Shown here: piece after piece, positions 20,797-29,855 of the stretch | Layout: every line of letters begins with the position of its first letter | How positions within the stretch are numbered: position 1 is the first letter of the stretch | Assembly: GCA_900291925.1 (NCBI GenBank) | Contig: UWYS01000002.1 | Span: 930,001-994,000, forward strand | Direction: 5' to 3' | DNA from: Thecaphora thlaspeos | Taxonomy: Eukaryota; Basidiomycota; Ustilaginomycetes; Urocystidales; Glomosporiaceae | DNA length: 64,000 nt | The notes under the pieces: model-generated | Seen by the model: only the letters and a program-made list of their open reading frames with translations | Told to the model about the DNA's origin: nothing | Database searches by the model: none | Made by a program: the position numbers and the translations under genes

Positions 20797-22506
20797 ATGT
20801 CGCAGCAGCCGCCTTCATCCTCTTCAATGCAGGTCGTCCCCATTCCTCCTCTTCCCATGTCGAGCAGCCCAACGCGCAGCGAGGTCGACTCGGACGAGCT
20901 CGAGGAGCTCGAGGCCTGTGCCGAAGCCGAGTTGTCAGACGGCGAGGGCGACAGCCTGCAAGACCGCTTCCTTGATGAGGCCGAACTCCTCTTCCCACCC
21001 GAAACGGTCAAAGAGATGATCGACTACCTCAAGGAGAACGGCATCGTCCGCTTCTTTACCGTCTACGTTGACCGGTACCGCGGTAAGGTCAAGCACCTCC
21101 TCGTCGCGCTCGGCGTGCTGCTGCCTCGGCAGCTGGTGTTGGAGGAGGCAAAGGACGAGCAGCTCTACCCGTACCTCAAGGCGGCCCTCTTGCGCATCTT
21201 GCGCAACCGCACCAAGCTGACGCAGTACAACACGCTCGACGATGCGCTCCGCCTCATCGCATCCAGCAAGCGTATCGTCGTGCTCAGCGGAGCGGGCATC
21301 TCGGTCTCGTGCGGCATCCCAGACTTTCGCTCGCGCGACGGCATCTACGCCCAGCTCCAGCGCGATCCCGAGTTCAGCGGGATGGACGACCCGACCGATA
21401 TGTTCGACAAGGAGATCTTCCTGCAGAACCCGCGCCTCTTTTACTCGTTCGCACATCGCATCTTTCCGAGCAACTTTACACCGTCGCCGTCGCATCGCTT
21501 CATCAAACTGCTCGAAGATAGCGGCAAGCTGCTGAGGAATTACTCGCAAAACATCGATACGCTCGAACAGCTGGCCGGCATCGGAAGGGTTCTGCAGTGT
21601 CATGGATCGTTCGCGACGGCTACCTGCACCGATCCGGCGTGCGGCTACCAAATGAACGGGTCGGAGATCAAAGAGGATATCTTCAAGCGGCAGGTGCCCG
21701 ACTGTCCGAAGTGCACAGAGAGGAAGCGTAAGCGCAAAGCTGGCGGGGCGGATAAGGTGGCAAAGAAGAGCAAGCGAAACGGCGAAGATGGTGGTGCTGC
21801 GAGTTGGAAGAAGCGCAAGGACGAGGACAGCGAGGACGAGAACGACGATGGGCTGGCCTACGGGATCATGAAGGTGAGCGGGCATGTGTATGTCTCCATC
21901 GCGCCACCAGTCGTCCCGTGCATCTGCTGACGCTCTCGCTCTTACTCTCCTGCCCGCCCTCTGCTGCTGCTGCTGTCGCTGCTCCTCCAGCCGGACATTA
22001 CCTTCTTCGGCGAAAAGCTATCCAACGCCTTCGACCGCGCCCTCCTCTCGGACCGCGAGTCGGTCGACCTGCTGATCGTCATGGGGACATCCCTCAAAGT
22101 GGCGCCCGTCTCTGAACTCGTATCGCACATCCCGCACTCGACGCCGGTGATACTAATCAACCAGTCGCCAGTCTACCACATCGCCGTAGACATCATGCTG
22201 CTGGGCGAGGCGGACACCATCGTAGAGTATATCTGCAAAAAATTAGGGTGGACACTCCCGCAGCCGAAGCCAGTCACGGAGGTTGTAGGTGATGTTCGCG
22301 TCGAGGTTGGGCAAGGAGAAGAGGACAAGGTGCTGGAGCAGGAGCCTACACGTCTCATGGGAAGCCACGTCTGGACGTTCAAGAATGCCGATGTCGGGAG
22401 GTTGCCCCAGCTGCTGGGCGGAGACGAGAGCGAGGACGACGATCACGCTCAAGACGGGCCTAGTGAGGCAGGCGCCAGGCCATATGGTCCATCGACCGAC
22501 TCGTAG
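20797..22506 (+). CDS. Sir2-family NAD-dependent protein deacetylase (SIRT1/Hst1 class)
   Basis: Two exons, 20797-21873 and 21991-22506; 530 residues, 117-bp intron. It should remove acyl groups from lysines (histones and others) using NAD, probably in the nucleus. Visible motifs are GAGISVSCGIPDFRS (about residue 165), the SQNIDTLE segment, CHGSFATATC with the catalytic His, a zinc site of two Cys pairs (CTDPAC and CPKC), KPDITFFGE across the intron junction, and MGTSLKVAPV. The SLQDRFLDEAELLFP and RFFTVYVDRYRG segments before the core are typical of Sir2/Hst1. Unusual points are C-x4-C instead of C-x2-C in the first zinc pair and a Lys/Arg-rich then Asp/Glu-rich insert after the second, which could be a nuclear localisation signal. 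The start is the first in-frame ATG. Confidence 0.94.
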
Positions 22507-22792
22507 CAGCTCTGGAATCCCACGCGATCTCCCGACACGGCGTCGATACCACATACAGATACCAATGCATGCAATTCAAATGGAGAGCGCGAGATCTCAG
22601 CGAGAAGACAGGGTCGGAACGCTGCTGTGCTTATGCTACAATGAAATGGGAACGATGATGCCAGGAGACTTGATGTTGCGGTCGAAAGCGATTTCTCGAA
22701 TGTGTCGTGCGTATGTGCAATGCCAATGCAGTGAAGCAGAAAGAAGAAACCCCAGATACCTCCCTACTCCTCTTGTTGTTCCTTCAACAGCC

Positions 22793-23665
22793 CAACTCTT
22801 CCCCTCGTTCCCGCAACTCGAGGATCTGCTCCACCTTTGCCTCGACCTGCTCCCACACCTCGTCGGGACTCTCCCAATCTGCGGAAATCTCCAAAATGTT
22901 ACCCTAATCCCTAAACTTTTTGACCACCTGCAACACCTATTCCTTCTCGTTCTCCAACTTCTTCGCTCCCTCGCTATCGTTCGGAAAGCGCTTTCGATAC
23001 GCTTCGACGGGAAGGTCAAAGAAGACGATGCACCAGATAGGTGCCGTCTTGTCCGAGAGAGTCGCAATGGAAGATGGTGTGGCAGAGGGTAGTTCGTAGA
23101 TGTACACCTGTCCCGGTGAGAGTGGGGAGGAGGACGAATGGAGTGGCAGGTCGAATCGTTTCGAGAGACGGTGAGCTTGTATCGTCTTTCTTGACCGTGG
23201 TGAACCGAGTAGTACGAGGAGGGTAGGTCCCTTTTCCTGTTGTTTCTCATCGGCCTTTAGCTCTTCCGCGTACAACTGTCCGGCCGGCGCTAGTGAAACG
23301 GCAGCTAGGACAGCTACCATCGTCGAGACCTTTCCGTTGCTGTACCACGAGCCTTTCTTGCTTTCCTCCCGTCCCGACCTGGCGGTGGTGGAGGTAGCGT
23401 ACCCCCTCCGACCCGAGGTCAGACGTCGGAACGAATCTTGGACGCATCGTTGCGGTCCTCGAGTCTCGGAAGACAGAGAGACCGAGGGGAAAGAGGCACT
23501 AGCGGGACCAACGTAAGGCGGTACGAGTCGAGGTGGAGTGGCCCGGTTGGCGGACCGAGGTGCCGTGCTCGCGAACGCGGGCGAAGGGGCGGCCACGGAA
23601 CGCTGTGTCTGGGTGCGAATCGACGTGGCAAAGCCCCAAACGGAGGTGGTGGCCGCTGGACGCAT
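22793..23665 (-). pseudogene. Decayed adenylate-kinase-like gene with mitochondrial leader
   Basis: From the ATG at 23665 the frame encodes an Arg/Ser/Thr-rich leader (MRPAATTSVWGFATSIRTQ) and a hydrophobic segment (VSTMVAVLAAVSLAPAG), suggesting mitochondrial import and membrane anchoring. A nucleotide-kinase-like core follows: GSPRSRKTIQAHRLSKRF in the P-loop place, then VFFDLPVEAYRKRFP. A TAG at 22937-22939 ends it, yet the same frame continues with protein-like sequence (VVKKFRD, NILEISADWESPDEVW, a coiled Glu-rich end) to a TGA at 22793, interrupted once more by TAG at 22904-22906. The Walker A has Arg instead of the final Gly, and the region between P-loop and the FDLP segment is much shorter than in adenylate kinases. 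No intron with good signals removes both stops. A short functional protein ending at the first TAG is possible. Confidence 0.55.
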
Positions 23666-24180
23666 GGTGGCGAGGCGTCGTCGTCGTCGCTGGTGCCTTT
23701 CAGAGAGACGATGGTATGAGAAGGTAGAGATTGTGAGAAAAGGTTGGGTTGACGAGGAAGGGGGAAGAGGGGCAGCCGTCAGCAGTTTGTCCAGGAGGGT
23801 CAGCTGTTGAAGAGGCAAGGGAAAAAAAAGAGGACGATGATGTCAGCCGCAAAAAGTCCGACTAAGCACACGCTGTAACGACACAACGTCACCTAGACGC
23901 CCGGGTGGATGGGGTCTCGTGCGCTTCCGCGAGTTCATCATCGCACACACCGCTGGCGGGAAGGGGCTTAGCGTTTGCTAATCCCAGACAAGGGAGGGGA
24001 AAGGTAGCTTATGTTAAAACATGGCGGCGAAGAGTAAAGAAAGGAGGCAGTCTAGTTCGGCGCGGCGACGGTCTATCGAGGCCGTGCGAAGGCAAAGTCG
24101 GATCGAATTGGCACACCGCTTGCGATGCTAGCGGTGGTATGGTATGCATCGAGCTGTAAAGGAAGTGGGAACAATGCCGC
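23666..24180. other. Intergenic between AK-like gene and CYS3
   Basis: No gene seen. It holds the 3' end of CYS3 and the promoter of the minus-strand AK-like locus. Confidence 0.6.
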
Positions 24181-25612
24181 CTAGAGGCCCGCGGCAGCGA
24201 GAGCCTGTCGCAGGTCCTCGATCAGGTCCGACGTCTCCTCGAGGCCGACGCTGACTCGGATCAGGTTGTGGCCAATGCCGAGTCGGATCCTGTCGTCAAG
24301 CGAGACGCTGCCGTGGGTCATCTTGCTGGGCAGCTCAATCAGGCTCTCGACGCCGCCGAGCGACTCGGCGAGCGTAAAGATACGCAGGCTCGAGAGCACC
24401 TTGTCGGCCGGTGCGTCGTTGGTCGGGTCGACCTTGAGGCGGAACGAGACCATGCCGCCGTAGGGAAAGGCGCCGCTCTCGGCCGAGGCAGTGTGCGCCG
24501 AGCGGGCGCGCTTGGTGGACTGGCGTCGGGCGACCTCGTGTCCCGGGTGCGAGACGAGGCCTGGGTAGATGACCGTCTCGATGGCGGGGTGTGATTCGAG
24601 GAACTGAGCAATCGCGAGCGCTGACTCGCCGTGCGCCTTCATCCGGAGCGCGAGCGTCTTGAGGCCGCGCAGGGCGAGCCAGCTGTCGAAGGGCGAGGGA
24701 ACGGCCCCGATCGAGTTCTGAAGGAACGCCAGACGATCGGCCCATGCCTCGTCGTTGGTGGCGGCAATGCCCATGACGACGTCGCTGTGGCCGTTGAGGT
24801 ACTTGGTGACGCTGTGCATCACCAGATCGGCGCCGAGATCGAGCGGGTTCTGGAACCAAGGGCTCATGAAGGTGTTGTCGACGACAATCTTGATGTCGGG
24901 CGAGGCAAGCGGGTGCGAGCGGACCAGGCTGACGATGAGCGGGACGTCGATGACACGCAGAGTCGGGTTCGTCGGCGTCTCGATCCAGACGAGCGACGTC
25001 TCTTTGCGGATGGCCTGGTTGAGGCGCTCCTTGACCTCGTCCTTTGTGCCTTCCATCTGGACAAAGCTGGTGGTGATGTCCTGCGAGGCGGTGGCGACCT
25101 TTGTAAAGTAGCGGTAGGTGCCTCCGTAGACGTCGTTTACGCTGACGACATGCGAGCCGGAGGGCATCGAGTTGAGGATGGTGGCCGTGACGGCCGAGCC
25201 CGACGAGAAGGCCAGGCCGCGGCTGCCGTTCTCGAGGGCGGCAACGGCGCGCTCAAAGGAATCGCGGTTTGGGTTGCCGGAGCGCGAGTACTCGTAGCCC
25301 TGGAGGGAGAGGAGGAGCAGGTGGAGGGGCAGGGATCGGCGCAGAAGGCGGGGTCAGAGCTCTTGGCCGTGCATTCGCTTCGAAGCCGAGGGGCTGGCTC
25401 GTAGCAGGACGTCGTGCACTCACCTTGTGGTTGCCGATGCCATTCTGGGCAAAGGTAGAGCTGAGGCTGATTGGCGGGATGACAGCGCCGGTGGCCTCGT
25501 TGGGCTCCGATCCGACGTGGATTGCCTTTGTGGCAAAGCCGTGCGGGGTCGACGAGGATGAAGGGGCGGCGTGGCCGTTGGCGTTGGAGTCGGCGACTGC
25601 GGAGACGGTCAT
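24181..25612 (-). CDS. CYS3: Cystathionine gamma-lyase
   Basis: Two exons, 25612-25424 and 25299-24181; 435 residues, 124-bp intron. It is a PLP enzyme that cleaves cystathionine to cysteine, 2-oxobutyrate and ammonia in transsulfuration. Motifs in order: GFATKAIHVGSEPNEATGAVIPPISLSSTF at the N-terminus (quoted in part), YEYSRSGNPNRDSFE, FSSGSAVTATIL, WIETPTNPTLRVID, VVDNTFMSPWFQNPL, and the PLP-lysine segment HSVTKYLNGHSDVVMG (Lys about 219). The end (LIELPSKMTHGSVS, LIRVSVGLEETSDLIEDL) favours the gamma-lyase over cystathionine beta-lyase or gamma-synthase branches. The reading frame is fully intact although both neighbours are damaged. An extended loop (ARRQSTKRARSAHTASAESG) is the only oddity. 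Confidence 0.93.
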
Positions 25613-26510
25613 GCTGGTGCTGTCGGTGTGATGGGAGGTTTGATCTATGTGTTCGGGTTGAAGGAGGACAATCGCGAAGAGGCGGCGATAGTGATGCTCG
25701 TGGCTGGCGTCAGTGGGAGATGAAGCAGGAGGTGAGAGAGAGAGAGAGGCGGCGGTCGGCTCGTATATGGAGACGGCGGGGGTGGCGATGAACGGTGGTG
25801 GCGGAAGGGAGGGAGGGAAGGAAGGCGAAGAAGGAGGACGAGTGTACGGGGAAAGAGGAGCGAGGCCGGGGCGGGGAGGGTGTCGGCGAGCTGGCTGGCT
25901 GAGGCTGATGAATTTTTTGCAACGTTGCGCCGGAGGACCCTGAGCTGCCTCTGTTTCTGGTATCTGTCTGTCGGCGTGGCCGCCGCCCGCTGTCGGTCCT
26001 CTGCCGACACTGGCCTATCGCCGTGCGTGCTCGCCACGGGTTCATCCGGCCGCCACCACAGCGCACTCCGGCCTCCTTCCGGCATTTTCGCCGCGCCAAG
26101 CTTGTCCAAAGAGAGGAAGCGACATAGTTAACTTAAATTTCAAGTCAGAGCTCAGCGTAACAAAATCAAGAAACAGATTTAATAGAGAAGGCACATCTTG
26201 GAATGTGTCGGCTTCTATCTGCAGGGTCCACAAAATGGCGTGCTTGAAACAGCCGGGCCATCAGCAAAAACCGAAGCCCACGCCAAAAGCCCGAGCACAC
26301 AAACGGAAAGCCGAGCCCCGCCTTAGATTTATGATTCAGTCCGGCGCACAGACCGCAAACTGAGAAGCAAGAGAGGTGGAGGCTGCAACGGAGCGAGGTA
26401 GGACGTGGGCGGCAAGAGGTCTTGTGTCCTTGCCACCATCCCCCCTCCGGCCCCAGACATCGTCTAAAGAGGTATAATTCCCCGCCTAATTTGCCCCCCC
26501 CCTTTTCATA
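25613..26510. other. Divergent promoter between CYS3 and the epoxide hydrolase locus
   Basis: About 0.9 kb with no supported gene. A GA-rich tract (25735-25752) lies on the CYS3 side and a GGTATAATT word near 26470 lies 40 bp before the epoxide hydrolase ATG. Confidence 0.6.
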
Positions 26511-28243
26511 ATGGTACAAATTGGCAGCCCACGACAGATCTACATCCACTTCCTCGCTGCCGAGCTGGACCGCCTCCAGGCCAAGCTTGACGATGCCCGG
26601 CTGCCAAGCAAACCCATCGTCGAGGATGTCGAGGAACCTTGCGGGTACGGCACCGATTTAGAAATTCTGCAGACGTTCCTAGCGCACTGGAAGGCGGGCA
26701 ACCCAGAGGATAGCAGTCAGCGAGCAGTGGGAGAGCCACACCAGGGCGTCAAGGCATGGTGACGCTCTGTCGAGGAGAAGCTCAACAAGTGAGTCGACGG
26801 TGCAGAGGCAGGGGGTCCCGTTTATCTGCTCAAAGGCATGCGCTCACCTGCTGACTGGAACCCACCTCCTTCCTGGCTAGACACCCGCATTATGAGGTCG
26901 AGATCGAAGGCATCACAGTCCACTACCAGCACTTCAAGCCCGATCCGTCCTTGTCCTCTTCGAGACCGGCCATTCCGCTGATCTTCACTCACGGCTGGCC
27001 AGGCGTCTTCACCGAGGCCCATCACTTTGCTAGCAGGCTAATCGAGAGCCGTGCGCCCGCATTCGAGGTCATCGTTCCCTCGCTGCCCGGTTTCGGCCTT
27101 TCGTCGCAGCCGCCTCGCGAGGGTGGGAACATGAGCGACAACGCGCGAGTCTTCGACACGCTGATGACTTCGGTCCTTGGCTTCGAGTCCTACTTTGCAC
27201 AGGGCGGAGACTGGGGCACCATGGTGACGCGATTCCTGGCCACCTACCCGGCCTGCAAGATCTACCACGCCAACTTTGCGCCGCCGCTCAGCCTGCCGCT
27301 ATGGGTATACGGCGCCTTTGTACTGGAGATGCTGACGGGGCTTACGTTCCAGCGGGTCGTGAGCATGTTGGGCTACTCGTCTGAGGACCGCTTCCAGCTG
27401 CAGAGATCGCAAGAATTCATGACCACAGGAAACGGTAAGTCTCCACGCAGTGACAATGTCAAATGGGCTTGAGTGCTGGTGTATACTGATACCACCTCTC
27501 TCCTCGTCTCGGCCAAGGGTTCCCCGCCGCGTCGCCGCATCGCAGCATATACCAAGATACAGGGAACCAGGCCGGCAACACTTGGTTACGCGCTGTACGA
27601 TGACCCGGTAGCGATCCTCTCGTGGCTGCTCGAGAAGTTCAAGGCGTGGTCTGATCCACGCTGCCCGGCTTTTGTGGAGCGCGGGAAGGGCAACAGCGAT
27701 TCGCAGCTGACCGAGGAGAACGTACTGTGAGCAGTTTCTGCTGTCCCTCTCGACTCCACATCGGACTGGTGAAGAGGCTGCTGACGGTGGCGTGGCGCGC
27801 CGTCACCTCTCCCCGCTTGCGATCTCATACAGGATCGACGTCATGATCTACTACTTGACAAAGAGCGTTCACACATGTGAGTACACTTCTCGCCGTGCGG
27901 TGCGCGTCCGCCGTCACCCCGCGGCGGCGTTACGATTGACACTCTCGACGAACTTTCCCGTCGACGCTCAGCCTTGCTACCGTACAGGCATTCGGACCAC
28001 CTGTGGGGCAAGGCTTGTATCAAGCCACTTGAGCCGGCCAGGAACAAGCCGTACGCCCACTCGGCTTTCCCCTACGAGATTGTCGGCGTTCCGCGCAGCT
28101 GGATCCCGCGCTCGAGCTTCAACCTGGTCCACTACCGACGGCACGAGTACGGCGGTCACTTTGCCGCGCTGGACAACCCGTAGGCTTTGATGGAAGACGT
28201 GGTTGACTTTGCGAACGCACATTGGCCAGGGTCGCAGCGTTAA
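26511..28243 (+). pseudogene. Epoxide hydrolase (alpha/beta fold, EHN domain) with two in-frame stops
   Basis: Five exons keep phase: 26511-26788, 26881-27434, 27546-27726, 27833-27876 and 27972-28243 (442 codons before the final TAA). The reading shows an N-terminal EHN segment (LDDARLP, YGTDLEILQTFLAHW), the oxyanion/lid entry FTHGWPGVF, the nucleophile elbow QGGDWGTMV, KIQGTRPATLGYAL, and the catalytic-His end EYGGHFAALDNP. The enzyme class opens epoxides to diols. TGA at 26760-26762 interrupts the conserved W-RSVEEKLNKHPHY region in exon 1, and TAG at 28181-28183 cuts the last 20 codons (ALMEDVVDFANAHW). No alternative splice site removes the TGA while keeping RSVEEKLN. Either a recent pseudogene, a sequence error or a readthrough gene; pseudogene is the simplest call. 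Confidence 0.72.
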
Positions 28244-29522
28244 GACCAGGGGCCAGGCTTTGGCCATGTAGATCAGATATAGTCTAATGATACAGATGCT
28301 GAAGAGACACGACGACAGATGCTCGTCCGACGTTCAAGGCCTTGCTCAGCCTTCTTCTGAGTCCGTAGATCAATAGATAGTCTGTGCGGAGTCCCACACT
28401 TTGTCGCATCCGCAACGGAAGCGTCGACACAAAGCCTGCACGGCGAGCACAGCCCATCGTTCGGTGGAGGGGAGCATGGGAAGCGCATCGAGGTTGTAGC
28501 GTGCGCCTGTTGGGAACGAGGCTGGAACATGGCGCGAGGTTGTGTTCCTTGTTTGGCCGGACCGGGACGGCTCCTTTCCAATGGGATCCGTCGACCAGAC
28601 GCTCTCCTCAGCGAAAGGAGGAGGCGTGGCTCTATGATCGGTACAAGGTCTCGAGTGCAGCCCCCTAGGCCCAACAGACGGTCGACGCTGGGACCAGCAC
28701 CAAGGTCAGTCGCGAACTCGGACTAACTACTCTCTGGCCGATGTGTCGTTGTGCATGTACTTCCATCGAAGCGGAGATCCATAGTATAGCATGCAACCAC
28801 AGAAATGAGAAGAAGCCGCGCGTAGGATCTCGTCCCGCTCACCGAGACGGAGCGATATCAACACCATCTTGACGACCATTCATCGACCGCAGAATGTCGT
28901 CATGAGAGCCGCATCGACGATGCTGAGCCTATAAAAAATTAAAGAGCGGGCTGGGTCGAGGAGAGCGGCGTTTCGATATCGGGGGCTCGCAAGCTCAGCT
29001 AAGTCAGCTTCAGCTCCGCCGGCGGCTTAGACCCGCTGGAAGAGGGGCGACCTGCGAAGCGTAAATCCTGACCCCGAACACATGCAGCTGGACGTCGTGG
29101 GACGATCGTTCCACCAGCTACAGCGTCACCTGTCCGTGCGTGCAGGAGCCAAAGAACGAAGGACAGCCGCCCAGTCACTAGCTCGAGTGATTTTGTCAGA
29201 ATGGCATGGTGCTCTTAGAAAGGGCGAGCAGGACGACGAAGGCGACGGGGGCTCGTCGGATGTAAGCGCCAAAAGAGGGTCCATCGCAGATAACTCTTTT
29301 GACTGCTCGCCGGATGAGGTTTGCCGGGTCGTAGCTGCAGCGGACTCGTGAGCCGTTGACCAGGCAAGCGCCGAAACCCCCTTTTTTTTTTTTTTTTTTT
29401 AAATTGAAAAATTAATTCGTCGCGCTGACGGCAAAGCAAGCCCAACGGAGGCTGACACGGCGGCAGCAGCAGCAGCGGCTTAGCGGCGGCAACTTTTGGC
29501 CGAGTCGAGGCAGGGGCTGGCT

Positions 29523-29557
<35 letters not shown>

Positions 29558-29855
29558 CGTGAGAAGTCAAGTGCTCCCCTGCCTCCCTTGTGCCCTTTCC
29601 GCTGCCCTTTCCGCCGCGACTGCGACCCTCACCGGCTCACGCAGCCCAACCTCCTTCTCGCCATCACCATCCGCCTCGACCCGCTACGCTACCGCCCGGC
29701 CTCGTCCCGACGACGTCCACTGCTCCCGCGATCCACTCGCCTTACAGACAGGCGACCGGCTCTTCCGACCTCTCTCGCATCGCATCGCATTGCATCTCTT
29801 AACATAGCCAACCCCCCACTGGCGCCATCAAAGCCCTCCCTCGTCGCCCACCAAC
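28244..29855. other. Long intergenic with simple repeats
   Basis: No recognised gene. There is a TATAAAA at 28930-28936, then an 89-codon unsupported frame at 29082-29351, a T19 run at 29382-29400 and a GT microsatellite. The last 300 bases are the pyrimidine-rich leader of the VTT protein gene. Confidence 0.5.
29527..29555 (+). repeat. (GT)14 microsatellite
   Basis: An uninterrupted GT dinucleotide run of 29 bases. Confidence 0.95.

Noticed and set aside
22896..22917. Telomere-like TTAGGG words (minus strand TTTAGGGATTAGGG)
   Set aside because: Only two imperfect units inside the AK-like reading frame; no array.
27877..27987. Apparent frameshift in the epoxide hydrolase before HSDHLWGKACIKP
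   Set aside because: Using the earlier acceptor ending at 27971 instead of 27988 keeps the frame, so no frameshift is needed there.
29082..29351. 89-codon frame downstream of a TATAAAA
   Set aside because: No homology pattern or splice support; the TATA word is about 150 bp upstream and could be chance.
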